Shown here in pieces: positions 26,660-38,800 of a stretch of 64,000 nt of DNA (position 1 is the stretch's first letter; each line of letters starts with the position of its first letter). A model generated the notes under the pieces. The model worked only from the letters and a program-made list of their open reading frames with translations. It searched no databases and was not told the origin of the DNA. A program made the position numbers and the translations under genes. This DNA is from Candidatus Polarisedimenticolia bacterium (GTDB lineage: Bacteria; Acidobacteriota; Polarisedimenticolia; Gp22-AA2): the NCBI GenBank assembly GCA_036001465.1, contig DASYUH010000037.1, forward strand, positions 30,985-94,984. The letters run 5' to 3'.

Positions 26660-27709
26660 ATGTCCCGATTGCGGGCGGGGGTGGGGAGCGTGGACGGATC
26701 GGCGAATCGGCAAGGGTCTTTGGAGCTGGAGCCGGACGATCTGACCGCTCAGCCGTCGCGGCGCCGGACCGACCTGATCGTCGGGGGCGGCCCCGCCATG
26801 GCCCGGGTCTTCGAGCTGATCGCCGTCGCGGCGCGCACCGAGATTCCCGTCCTCATCATGGGAGAGAGCGGCACCGGCAAGGAGCTCGTGGCGCGGGCCA
26901 TCCACTACACGGGAGGGCGGGCCGCACGCCCCTTCCTGACCATGAACTGCGGCGCCGTCCCCGAGACGCTGATGGAGGACGAGCTGTTCGGCCACGCCCG
27001 CGGCTCGTACACCGGGGCGCATGCCGACAAGAAAGGGGTCTTCGAGGAGGCGGAAGGCGGCAGCCTGTTCCTGGACGAGATCGCCGACCTCTACCCCTCC
27101 TGCCAGGTGAAGCTGCTGCGCGTCCTGCAGGAGCGGGAGGTCCGGAGGATCGGCGAGACCAGGACGCGGCAAGTCGACGTGCGGATCATCGCGGCGACCA
27201 ACAAGGACCTCGGGACCGAGAGGCTCGAGAAACGCTTCCGCGAGGATCTGTACCATCGGATCCACGTCCTGCCGATCGCCCTGCCTCCCCTGCGTGAGCG
27301 GCGCGAGGACGTGCCGCTCCTCATCGATCAGTTCCTGCGGCAGTTCAACCGGGAGCTGGGGCGGACCATCCGGGGATTCACGCCGGCCGCCATCCAGAGG
27401 CTGAAGGCGCACGACTGGCCCGGCAACGTGCGCGAGCTCGAGAACCGCATCAAGCAGGCGATGATCATGGCCAAGGACGACCTGATCGACGTCGAAAGCC
27501 TGGACGTCTCGACCGCCCCGGCGTCGGGCGTGGCGTTCCTCCCGTTCCGCAAGGCGAAGGAGGAATTCGTCAGGGGCTATCTCGTCGGCTGCCTGAAGGC
27601 CTCCGCTGGCAACGTCGCCCAGGCGGCGCGCCTGGCCGGCAAGGACCGCAAGGATTTCTACGACATGATGAAAAAGCACCACGTGGACCCCGCCGCCTAC
27701 AGGCGCTGA
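26660..27709 (+). CDS. Sigma-54-dependent transcriptional activator without receiver domain
   Basis: 349 aa: a short N-terminus, the AAA+ domain, and a Fis-type HTH. Walker A is GESGTGKE (68-75), the sigma-54 contact loop reads GSYTGA (115-120) instead of the usual GAFTGA, Walker B is GGSLFLDEI, and the R-finger region is FREDLYHRI. The C-terminal HTH is [17 protein letters not shown]. No sensory domain precedes the AAA+ core, so activity must be controlled by another protein or by expression. Two GGGGAWTCCCC palindromes and a weak -24/-12 element lie just downstream, which suggests it drives the receiver-GAF-HD/adhesin operon. Confidence 0.9.
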   Translation: MSRLRAGVGSVDGSANRQGSLELEPDDLTAQPSRRRTDLIVGGGPAMARVFELIAVAARTEIPVLIMGESGTGKELVARAIHYTGGRAARPFLTMNCGAVPETLMEDELFGHARGSYTGAHADKKGVFEEAEGGSLFLDEIADLYPSCQVKLLRVLQEREVRRIGETRTRQVDVRIIAATNKDLGTERLEKRFREDLYHRIHVLPIALPPLRERREDVPLLIDQFLRQFNRELGRTIRGFTPAAIQRLKAHDWPGNVRELENRIKQAMIMAKDDLIDVESLDVSTAPASGVAFLPFRKAKEEFVRGYLVGCLKASAGNVAQAARLAGKDRKDFYDMMKKHHVDPAAYRR

Positions 27710-27715
27710 CCTGAA

Positions 27716-27788
27716 GGGGATTCCCCCCACATCCCCGGAATGCCCCACGCCCCGAGCGCCGTGATCGAGGCCCGGTGGGGAATTCCCC
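27716..27788 (+). promoter_or_regulatory. Paired GGGGAWTCCCC palindromes (candidate enhancer sites)
   Basis: GGGGATTCCCC at 27716-27726 and GGGGAATTCCCC at 27777-27788, both followed by further C's and then CA (CCA directly). They lie about 130-200 bases upstream of the possible sigma-54 start, the usual distance for activator-binding sites, directly after the activator gene. Confidence 0.4.
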
Positions 27789-27895
27789 CCAACGCGCCTT
27801 CCTCTTTTTGTCATCCGACCAGCGCAGGGCTCCGGGCCCTGTCTCCAAACCTTTGAAAAGACGAGGGAAACCGCTGACGGGGCGATCCTCCCACG

Positions 27896-27911
27896 GGGCA
27901 CGGGCTTCGCA
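27896..27911 (+). promoter_or_regulatory. Possible sigma-54 (-24/-12) promoter
   Basis: GGGCAC, five bases, TCGCA: the spacing of GG and GC (12 bases) is right and 9 of the 11 specified positions of TGGCAC-N5-TTGCA match. The predicted start near 27922 would give a leader with GGAGG (27924-27928) before ATG 27937. Weak by sequence alone; context raises it. Confidence 0.35.
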
Positions 27912-27936
27912 GTGCAGGGACGCGGAGGTCCGTGGC

Positions 27937-29838
27937 ATGGGGTCCGTCAAGGGGAGAGAGCCGCAGCCGGAGGGGCAGCCCGAGGGGCAGCCTCGACCGG
28001 AGATCGCCGGCCGCGTGCTCGCCTACTTCCGCCGCAACGCCGAAGCGATGGACTCGGCGGAGGGGATCGCCCGCTTCTGGATACGCGAGGACCGGGACGT
28101 CGTCGAGCGCTGCCTCACCGACCTGCATTCACGCGGGCTGCTGGAGCGGCGCCTGATCGGCGGCACCGCGTTCTACTCGTGCCACCACGATCCAGGCCGT
28201 CCGGATTCCGGCCGCACCGACTTCGACCGGACCGGGGGCGCCGCCGCGCTGCCGGCCCGGACCGGGCAGCCCGCCTCGGAGAGCGGGACGGAGAGCGCAG
28301 GGCGCATCCTGGTGGTCGACGACGATCGGTCGGTCCGCGAGTTCCTGATGTCGACCCTCGCCGCGGAAGGGCACCAAGTCGTCGCGGCCGAGGGGGGCCA
28401 GCGCGGCATCGAGCTGTTCCGGGACGGCGCGTTCGACCTGGTGATCACCGACGTCCGCATGCCCGGCACGACCGGGCTCGAGCTGCTGCGGACGATCAAG
28501 CGTCAGAGCCCGGACGTCGAGGTGATCGTGGTGACCGCGCACGCCAGCCTCGACACGGCGATCGAGGCCCTGCGGGACGGCGCCTACGATCTGATCACCA
28601 AGCCCCTCCCGGACATCGAGGCCCTGTTCCGGGTCGTCCGCCGCGCTCTGGAGAAGCGCCGCCTTTCCGACGACAATCGGCGCCTCGTCCGCAGCCTGCA
28701 CGGACGCAACGTCGAGCTGACCCAGACGGTGGCGCGCCTCGCCGCCGTCAACGAGATCGGCAAGGCGACCGCGGGGCTGCTCGACGTCGGCGACCTGTAC
28801 GGGTCCCTCGTGCGGCTGGTCGCCCAGCACCTGCAGGCGCGCCGCGTCTCCGTCCTCGTGTCCGGCCCCGATTCGGATCTCCTGACGCTCATCGCCTCGG
28901 TCGGCATTCCCGAGGAGGAAGGGACCACCTTCAGCCTGCGCGTCGGGGAGGGGATCGCCGGCCGGGTGGCCGCCTCACAGGCGCCCCTCCTGGTGCAGGA
29001 CATCGGCAAGTCCGACCTGAAGTCCATGCGCACCGGCGCGCGCTACAGCACGCCGTCGTTCATGATCACCCCCCTCACGGTCTCCTACCCGATCCGCTAC
29101 CAGCGGAAGCGCATCGGCGTGATCAACGTCAGCGACAAGCACTCGGGCGAGCCGTTCGACGAGAGGGACCTCGAGTTCCTCTCGACGCTCGCGTCGCAGA
29201 TGGCGGTGGCGATCGAGAACGCCCGCCTGGTCAAGGAGATGGAGGACGGATACCAGGGGACTCTCGTCGCCCTGATCCAGGCCATGGAGGACCTGGGCCC
29301 CGAGACCCGCGGGCATTCGCGGCGCGTGGCGGAGCTCTGCGCCGCCGTGGCCAGCGGGCTCGGCCTGCCCGGGGAGCGCGTCGATCTCGTGGTGCGCGCC
29401 GCGGCGCTGCACGAGCTGGGGCGCGTCGCCGCGCGCCCGGCGGAGGCGGATCTCCCGCCCGGCGGACCCCGGGAGGACGCGGACCGGTACGCCGCCACGG
29501 TGGCCGCCGCGGCGCGCATGCTCGCCCCGATCACCTCGCTGCGCAAGGTGCGGGAGATCATCCTGCGCTCCGCCGAGTGGTTCGATCCCGCCTCCCACCC
29601 GATCGACCCCGACGGCGCCGGCATCCCGATCGAATCGCGCATCCTGGCGAGCTGCGAGGAATTGGTCGCGCTGTGCGCGGACGCCGGCGGGGCCGCGCGG
29701 CCTGCCGGCGGTGCGGGGAGCGACGCGCTGGCCCTGCAGGAGCTTCGCAGTCGCACCGGGCGCCGGCACGACGCGGAAGTCGAAGCGGCCCTGGCGCGGG
29801 CGATCGCGGAACGCGACGTCCCCGGAGGGCCGCGATGA
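27937..29838 (+). CDS. Winged-helix / receiver / GAF / degenerate HD-domain regulator
   Basis: 633 aa. Order: a winged-helix-like N-terminal segment (about 15-75, RVLAYFRRNAEAM ... LLERRLI); a receiver domain about 120-240 with phospho-acceptor Asp172 (LVITDVRMPG) and Lys in DLITKPLP; a coiled linker; a GAF domain about 280-430 (VGEGIAGRVAASQAPLLVQD); and an HD-like helical domain about 445-560 beginning TLVALIQAMEDLGPETRGHS. The usual catalytic HDxGK is HELGR here, so c-di-GMP hydrolysis is doubtful. ATG 27937 follows GGAGG at eight bases. Its stop overlaps the start of the giant adhesin (ATGA). Confidence 0.85.
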   Translation: MGSVKGREPQPEGQPEGQPRPEIAGRVLAYFRRNAEAMDSAEGIARFWIREDRDVVERCLTDLHSRGLLERRLIGGTAFYSCHHDPGRPDSGRTDFDRTGGAAALPARTGQPASESGTESAGRILVVDDDRSVREFLMSTLAAEGHQVVAAEGGQRGIELFRDGAFDLVITDVRMPGTTGLELLRTIKRQSPDVEVIVVTAHASLDTAIEALRDGAYDLITKPLPDIEALFRVVRRALEKRRLSDDNRRLVRSLHGRNVELTQTVARLAAVNEIGKATAGLLDVGDLYGSLVRLVAQHLQARRVSVLVSGPDSDLLTLIASVGIPEEEGTTFSLRVGEGIAGRVAASQAPLLVQDIGKSDLKSMRTGARYSTPSFMITPLTVSYPIRYQRKRIGVINVSDKHSGEPFDERDLEFLSTLASQMAVAIENARLVKEMEDGYQGTLVALIQAMEDLGPETRGHSRRVAELCAAVASGLGLPGERVDLVVRAAALHELGRVAARPAEADLPPGGPREDADRYAATVAAAARMLAPITSLRKVREIILRSAEWFDPASHPIDPDGAGIPIESRILASCEELVALCADAGGAARPAGGAGSDALALQELRSRTGRRHDAEVEAALARAIAERDVPGGPR

Positions 29839-32800
29839 CGCGCGGACGCGCACGCAAGGCGGCGCTCTTCACCGCGGCGCTCCTCCTCGCGCTCGTGTTC
29901 GGCGTCCGGGACGCCGCCGCGCAGGCGATCACCTTCGACAGCGCCAGCAATACCGCCGGGGTGAACGTGAGCAGCCTGACCTGGTCCCATACCGTCGGAG
30001 CGGGAAACGGCCGGATCCTGGTGGTCGGCGTCTCGATTCGAGGCAACAACGCGGCGACCGGCGTGACCTACGCGGGGCAGGCTCTGACGCTCGCGGGGAC
30101 GGTGAGCAACGGCGGATCCAATCGCGTGGAGATGTGGGCGCTCGTCGCGCCGCCGACCGGGACGGCGAACGTCGTTGTCAGCCTGTCCGGGTCCGTTCAC
30201 GTCGTGGGCGGCGCCTCGTCGTTTTCCAATGTGGATCCGACGACCCCGTACGGAGCGTTCGCCTCGACCACCGGCAACACCACTCCCATCTCGCTGGCGG
30301 TGACGAGCGCGGTCGGCGAGGTCGTCATCGACACCGTGGTCACGAACGGTGACGTCGTGAGTCTGACTCCGGGGGCCGGGCAGACCGAGCGCTGGAACAA
30401 CTTCACGGGAAACAACGCCAGCAACGCCCGCGGGGCCGGGAGCACCCAGCCCGGTGCGGCCTCGCTGACGATGACCTGGACGATGGGCTCGGGTAAACCC
30501 TATTCGATCGGGGCGATCTCCCTGAGACCAATACCGCCGCCGGTTCTGACGATCTCGAAGACCGACGCGCCCGACCCGGTCGCGGCGGGCTCGAACATCA
30601 CCTACACGATCAGTTACGGCAATACGGGCGGGAGCCAGGCGACCGGCGTGGTGATCACCGACACGATCCCCGCAAACACCAGCTTCGTGAGCGCGACCGG
30701 CGGCGGAACGCTGGCGGCCGGCGTCGTGACCTGGAACATCGGCAATCTGAACGCGGGCGCCTCCAGCAGCGTCCAGCTGGTCGTGGCGGTCGCCAGCCCG
30801 CTCAACAACGGGACGGTCATCACCAACGGGACCTACGACATCGACAGCACGCAGACGGCGCCGACGAGCGGCGCGGCGGTGACCACGACGGTGTCGTCGG
30901 CTCCGGTGATGAACATCAGCAAGACCGACGCGCCGGACCCGGTCACGGCCGGCTCGAACATCACCTACACGATCAACTACTCGAACACGGGAAACATGAA
31001 CGCCACGGGGGTGGTGATCACCGACACCATCCCGGCGAACACCTCTTTCGTGAGCGCCACCGGCGGCGGCACCCTGGCGGCCGGCGTCGTGACCTGGAAC
31101 ATCGGCAATCTGAACGCAGGGGCGTCGAGCAGCGTTCAGCTGGTCGTCGCCGTGACGAGCCCACTGGCCAACGGGACGGTCATCACCAACGGGACCTACA
31201 GCATCGACAGCACGCAGACGGCGCCGACGAGCGGCGCGGCGGTGACCACCACGGTGTCGTCGGCGCCGGTCCTGAACATCAGCAAGACGGACGCGCCCGA
31301 CCCGGTCGCGGCCGGCAGCAACATCACGTACACGATCAGCTACTCGAACACCGGGAACATGAACGCCACGGGGGTCGTCATCAGCGACACCATTCCGGCC
31401 AACACCAGCTTCGTGTCGGCGACGGGCGGCGGCACCCTGGCGGCGGGGGTGGTGACCTGGAACATCGGCAACCTGGCGGCGGGGGGGTCGACGTCGGTGC
31501 AACTGGTCGTGCAGGTGACCAGCCCCTTGCCCAACGGCACGGTCATCACCAACGGCACCTATTCGATCGACTCGAACGAAACGGCCCCCGTGAGCGGCGC
31601 GGCGACCACCACGACCGTCACGTCCGGTCCAATCCTCAACATCAGCAAGACCGACTCTCCCGACCCGGCGGTCGCCGGCACCGACACCATCACCTACACG
31701 ATCTCCTACTCGAACACGGGGAACGCCAACGCCACGGGGGTGGTGATCAGCGACACGGTGCCGGCCGGCACCTCGTTCGTGTCGGCGACCGGAGGCGGGA
31801 CGCTGGCCGCGGGGGTGGTGACCTGGAACATCGGCAACCTGTCTTCGGGGGCGTCCGGGTCGGTGCAATTCGCGGTGTCCATCAATACTCCGGTCGCGAA
31901 CGGTACGATCATCACGAACTCCACGTACTCGATCGACTCGAACGAGACGGCCCCCGTGAGCGGCGCCGCGGATACGACGACGGTCCTCTCGGATCCCCGG
32001 TTCACCCTCCTGAAGAGCGACGCCCCCGACCCGGTCGGAGCGGGCAGCAACATCACGTACACCTTGTCCTATCAGAACATCGGCACGAACAGCGCCACCG
32101 GGGTCGTGGTCACCGATCCGATCCCCGTGAACACGACGTTCGTGTCGGCGACTGGAGGCGGGACGCTGGCCGCAGGAGTCGTGACCTGGAACGTCGGCAA
32201 CCTGGCGTCCGGGGTGTCGGGGTCCGTGCAACTGGTGGTGCAGGTGAACAGCCCTCTGGCGGCCGGGACCGTCATCACCAATACCGGCTGGGCGCTCGAT
32301 AGCAATGAAAGTCTGCCCGCAACCGGCCCGGACGCCACGACGACCGTCACGTCCGCGCCGGTGATGAGCATCGGCAAGACGGACGCCCCGGACCCGGTGG
32401 TGGCGGGGAGCAGCATCACCTACACGCTGAGCTACTCGAACACGGGGAACGCGAACGCCACCGGCGTCGTGATCACCGACGCCATCCCGGCCAATACGGC
32501 GTTCGTGTCGGCGACGGGCGGCGGGACGCTGGCGGCGGGCGTGGTGACCTGGAACATCGGCAACCTGGCGGCGGGGGCGTCGGGGTCGGTGCAGCTGGTG
32601 GTGGCGGTGACCAGCCCGCTGGCGAACGGGACGGTGATCACCAATGCATCCTACCAGATTGCCTGCAACGAGACGGCGCCGACGGCCGGCGCGGCGATCA
32701 CGACGACGGTGTCGTCGGCGCCGGTGCTGAGCATCGGCAAGACGGACGCCCCCGACCCGGTGGTGGCGGGGGCCAACATCACCTACACGCTGAGCTACTC

Positions 32801-35800
32801 GAACACGGGGAACGCCAACGCCACGGGCGTGGTGATCAGCGACACGGTGCCGGCGAACACGGCCTTCGTGTCGGCGACGGGCGGCGGGACGCTCGCGGCG
32901 GGGGTGGTGACCTGGAACGTCGGCAACGTGGCGGCCGGGGCCTCGGGGTCGGTGCAGCTGGTGGTGGCGGTGACCAGCCCGCTGGCGAACGGGACGCTGA
33001 TCACCAACGCGACCTACAGCATCGACAGCAATGAGACGGCCCCGGTCAGCGGCGCGGCGATCACGACGACGGTGTCGTCGGCGCCGGTGCTGAGCATCGG
33101 CAAGACGGACGCCCCCGACCCGGTGGTGGCGGGGAGCAACATCACCTACACGCTGAGCTACTCGAACACGGGGAACGCCAACGCCACGGGGGTCGTGATC
33201 AGCGACACGGTGCCGGGGAACACGGCGTTCGTGTCGGCGACCGGTGGCGGGACGCTGGCGGCGGGGGTGGTGACCTGGAACGTCGGCAACGTGGCGATCG
33301 GGGCCTCGGGGTCGGTGCAGCTGGTGGTGGCGGTGACCAGCCCGCTGGTGAACGGGACGCTGATCACCAACGCGACCTACAGCGTCGACAGCAACGAGAC
33401 GGCCCCGGTCAGCGGCGCGGCGATCACGACGACGGTGTCGTCGGCGCCGGTGCTGAGCATCGGCAAGACGGACGCTCCGGACCCGGTGGTGGCGGGGAGC
33501 AACATCACCTACACGCTGAGCTACTCGAACACGGGAAATGCGAACGCCACGGGGGTCGTGATCGGCGACACGGTGCCGGGGAACACGGCGTTCGTGTCGG
33601 CGACGGGCGGCGGGACGCTGGCCGCCGGTGTGGTGACCTGGAACGTCGGCAACGTGGCGGCCGGGACGTCGGGGTCCGTGCAGCTGGTGGTGGCGGTGGC
33701 CAGCCCGCTGGCGAACGGGACGGTGATCACCAATGCGACCTACAGCATCGACAGCAACGAGACGGCGCCGACGGCCGGCGCGGCGATCACGACGACGGTC
33801 TCGTCGGCGCCGGTGCTGACGATCTCGAAGGTCGGCGCTCCCGATCCGGTCAACGCGGGCAGCAACCTCACCTACACGCTGAGCTACTCCAACACGGGGA
33901 ACGCCAACGCCACGGGCGTGGTGATCAGCGACACGGTGCCGGCGAACACGGCCTTCGTGTCGGCGACGGGTGGCGGGACGCTGGCGGCGGGCGTGGTGAC
34001 CTGGAACATCGGCAACCTGGCGGCCGGGGCATCGGGATCGGTGCAGCTGGTGGTGGCGGTGACCAGCCCGCTGGCGAACGGGACGGTGATCACCAACGCG
34101 ACCTACGGCATCGACAGCAACGAGACGGGCCCGACGGCCGGGGCGGCGAGCACGACCACGGTGTCGTCGAGCCCGGTGCTGAGTATCAGCAAGACCGGTG
34201 CGCCCGACCCGGTCGACGCGGGGAGCGACCTCACCTACACGCTGAGCTATTCGAACACGGGGAACGCCAACGCCACGGGCGTCGTGATCAGGGACACGGT
34301 GCCGGCGAACACCAGCTTCGTGTCGGCGACGGGCGGCGGGATCCTGGCGGCGGGCGTGGTCACCTGGAACATCGGGGCCCTCGGCACCGGCGCGTCCGGC
34401 TCGGTCCAGCTCGTGGTCCGCGTCGACCCGGCGACGCCGACCGGAGCGGTCATCACCAACGGAACGTACAGCGTCGACAGCAACGAGGCGGGGCCGACGG
34501 CGGGCGCGGCGATCACCACCGGCGTCCTGTCGGCGGCGGTCCTGACCATGACCGAGACCGTGGCCGACCTGAACGGCGGCAGCCTGAATCCGGGCGACGC
34601 GCTGGAGTACACCATCACGGTCATCAACGGCGGCGGGGCGGACGCCAGTCTCGTCGTGGTCGACGCGACGGTCCCCGCGAACGCGACCTACGTGGCCGCG
34701 TCGATCACCGGTCCCGGCGCCAGCGATGCGGGAAACCCGAGCCTGACCTGGAACGTGGGGACGGTCCCGGCGACGTCCTCGGTGACCCTGACCTACCGCG
34801 TCACGATCGACCCGGCGACGCCGGGAGGAACGATGTTGAGCAACCAGGCCAGCCTGAACGCGGCCGGCCCCATCAGCCTGATCTCGGACGACCCCGGCCG
34901 CAACGATGGGATCGAGACCGGCAACGATCCGCTCGATCCGGGCGACGACGATGCGAGCGTCGCCGGGCCCGTCTTCCTGGGCGACGTCCTGCAGGTGTCG
35001 ATCACCTCCGACACGCCGGTGATCCGCCGCGGCGATTTCATCCTGTACACCGTCACCATCGCCAACCCGACCACTCTGGCGGTGGCCAACGTCGACCTGA
35101 GCGACCTCCTGCCGGTGGGCGTCCAGCTGGTCCCGGGCACCCTGTCGCTGTGCGCCCCGGCCTGCGCGGTCCAGCCGGATCCCGCGCCCGCGATCCCGCG
35201 GCTCATCCCGGCGGGCGCCATCGCCTCCGGCCAGACGATCACGCTGTCCTACCGCGCGCTGGTGAACACGGGGGCCCTCGTGGGCGACCTGGTGACCAGG
35301 GTCCGGGCGCAGGACGCGATCGCCCAGCCGCTGTCGGCCCTCGCGACCAGCACCGTGGCGCTCCTCGACGACCCGGAGTTCGATCTCGGCACCATCGTCG
35401 GCAAGGTGTTCGACGACAAGGACGGAAATGGGGTGCAGGGGGCGGGCGAGAGCGGCGTCGGCGGGGTCATGGTGGCGATGGAGGACGGCGTCTACTCGGT
35501 CACCGACGGCAACGGCATGTATCACATCGCGGCGGCCCGGCCGGGGAACCGGCTGGTGAAGATCAACGTCCACACCCTGCCGCCCCACGACGGCCTGACG
35601 CTGCCGGAGGCGCAGACGATCACCCTGACTCCCGGGCTCCTCGCCAAGGTGAACTTCGGCGCCCGGATCAAGCCGCCGACGACCATCCGGCAGGGCCGGC
35701 CCGGGACGTACGGCATCGCGGTCACCGGGGAGAAGCTCCAGGCCCAGGCCGAGGTCATCGGCAACCTCGACGACATGACGGCGGTGGTGAACGGTGTCCA

Positions 35801-38800
35801 GGCCCGGCTGCCGAAGACGCGCGTCAAGATGGACGTCATGAGCCTGGAGCGGAACCTCCGGATCGTCAACGGCCGCCTGGAGAAGCCGGCGATCTTCAAC
35901 ATCGCGTACCCGGCGGACCGCTTCGTCAAGGAATGGGTGTTCGAGATCTTCGATTCCGGGATGACGCGCATCCGCGGCTTCCGGGGAACCGACAGGAAGA
36001 CCACCCAGATCACCTGGGACGGAAAGGACTCGACGGGCGCCCTGGTGAAGGGGGGCTCGATCTACCAGTACCAGCTGACGATCGAGTTCGCCGACGGGTC
36101 GCTCTCGAAGAGCCCCCTGCGCCTGTTCGGGGTGAACCGCACCAACGCCATCTCGTTCGAGCTGACCGGCGCCTCGTTCGAGACCAACACCGCCGTTTTG
36201 AACCAGAGCGCCATGGGGATTCTGGCGGAGGTGACCCAGACCCTGAAGAAGTATCCGGACGAGAAGGTGGTGATCCGCGGCCACACCGACAACACCGGCG
36301 CCCCCGACTGGAACGCCCGGCTGTCGCTGATGCGCGCCGAGGCGGTGAAGTCCTACCTGGTGTCCGCGGGAATCGACGGCGCGCGCCTGATCAGCGAGGG
36401 GCGGGGGGCCTCGAGCCCGGTGGCCCCGAACACCACGTCCACCGGACGGGCGCGCAACCGCCGCGTCGAGATCAAGGCCCTGCTCGAGGACACCGAGGTG
36501 GCGCGGACCTACGCGGAGTCGGGCGGATCGGGGGAGCGCGAGGTGGTGGTGAACGGCCGGATCATCCCGACCGACGAGGACGGATCGTTCCGGACCATGG
36601 TCGACCCGGTCAAGGACCACGGCCGCGTCTACGTCGGCATCAAGACCGAGGACGGCGGCGTGGCCGCGACCACCGTGATGCTGCCGACGATCACCATCCT
36701 CGAGCCGACGACCGACGTGAAGCTGGAGATCGGCAAGCGGGAGGACGTGATCCGCCTGATGCAGCCGCAGCCGTCGGCCGAGGGGGTGCGGTACCCGTCC
36801 ATCAAGATCCCCGTGCGCGGGCGGACCGACCCCGGGAACCAGGTGTTCCTGGACGGCGAGGCGGTGCCGGTGGCCCCGTCCGGAGAGTTCCGCACCGAGC
36901 TGCCGCTGGCGATCGGCGAGAACACCTTCGGCGCCGTGGCGGTCGCGCCGAACGGCACCACCAGCCTCCTCAACCTGGCGGTCAATTTGAGCGGGGTCGA
37001 CAAGAACCTCGATCTGATCACCGTCCGCAAGCCGGTGCCGCAGTTCACCATCGACCTGCCGCCGCGCGGCGCCGTCCTGTCGAGCCCGACGCTGTTCGTG
37101 CGCGGCACGGCCCCCGCCAAGGCCACCGTGACGATCAACAAGTGGCGCATGCCGGTCCTGTCGAACGGCACCTTCGCGGGGACGGTCCGGCTGCCGGAGG
37201 GACCGTCGGTCATCGACGTCGTGGTCTCGATGCCGAACAGCACCGAGGGGCGGGTCGGCGTGCCGGTCGAGGTGCGGAGCAACTATTTCTTCCTGGTGGC
37301 CCTTGGCGACGCCACGGTCAGCAAGATCACCACCGAGGGGCCGGTCCCGGAGAAGTTCCAGGACGACCTCTCGGTCGACGGGCGCGCCGCCTTCTACCTG
37401 AAGGGGCGGATCCAGGGGAAGTACCTGATCACCGCCTCCATGGACACCGGCGACGGGAAGATCTCCGAGATCGGCTCGCGCCTGGGCGAGCGCGACAACC
37501 GGTCGTTCTTCCGCAATCTCGATCCCGACTCGTTCTATCCCGTCTACGGCGACGGCAGCCGCACCTTCGACGACACCAACAGCCAGGGGCGGTTCTACGT
37601 CCTGCTCGAGGCGCCGTACGGCAGCGCCCTGTGGGGCAATTACAATTCCGGCATCACGGGGAACGAGTTCTCCTCTTTCAACCGCTCGCTGTATGGCGGG
37701 CGGATCGCCTGGAAGAGCGTGTCCCGGCGGAAGGACGGCCAGCCGCTCGGCCAGGCCGTGGTGTTCGCCGCCGTCCCCGAGACGCGCCCGGCGCACGACG
37801 AGTTCACCGGAACGGGCGGGTCGCTCTTCTTCCTGCGCAACAAGGGGGTGGTCCCCGGGTCGGAGAAGGTCCGCCTGGAGGTCCGCGACAAGATCACCGG
37901 CATCCCGGTTGCGAACGTAACCCGCAGGAACTACGTTGATTACGAGATTGACTATGCGGAGGGCCGGGTCCTGTTCCGCGCCCCCGTCTCGTCGGTGGCC
38001 GACACCTCGACCATCATCAGCGACGGGGTCCTGAACGGCAACCCGGTCTTCGTGGTCGTGGACTATGAGTTCACCGACGTGGCGGGTGCGGCGCTCGACG
38101 TCAACACGTACGGCGGGCGCGCCAAGGCGGCGCTCGGCGGGAACGTCAGCGTGGGCGCGACCTACATCCAGGAGGAGCGCCCGGCCGGCACCTACTCCCT
38201 GGAGGGCGGGGACGTGACGGTGCGTTTCTCCGATTCGACGCGGGTCAGCGCGGAGTTCAGCCAGAGCCAGAACGAATCGATCCCACCGTTCCTCTCGACG
38301 GACGGCGGCCTGAGCTTCGGCCAGAAGAGCGTGCCATTCGGCCCCCAGAAGGCGCAGGCGTACAAGCTCGAGCTCGCCGCCGGCAAGGGGCCGGTGAAGG
38401 CGACGGCGTACGCCAGGCACCTCGACCGCGGCTTCTCGTCGTCGTTCACGGTGGCGCAGGACGAGAGCGACCAGGCGGGCGTGACGCTCGGCTTCGCGAT
38501 GGGGAAGACCGGCCTCCTGAGCCTGCTGGTGGACAACAAGGACGTGACCGGTGTCGCGACCATCCTGACCTCGACGCTGCAGTACCGGCAGGCGTTCGGC
38601 AGGTTCGGGGCGACCCTCGAGGCGCGCTACCGCTCGACCGACAACGTCGCCTCGCCCGACGCCGCCGAGGAGATCGGCGCACTGCGCCTCGACTACCGGC
38701 CGACGGCGAAGCTCGACTTCTACACGCGCTTCCAGGACGACTTCCTGCAGGAGGTCGGCGGCGCGCCCGCGGCCACCGGCGTGAAGCGCCAGACGGCGAT

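Noticed and set aside
27816..27860. Possible terminator GGGCTCCGGGCCCTG after the sigma-54 activator
   Set aside because: The self-complementary part is only six bases (GGGCCC) with a minimal loop and no T-run, so it is not reliable.
30541..34533. CRISPR-like regular repetition
   Set aside because: The period is 363 bp, the repeats are coding and contiguous with no unique spacers, and no cas gene is present.
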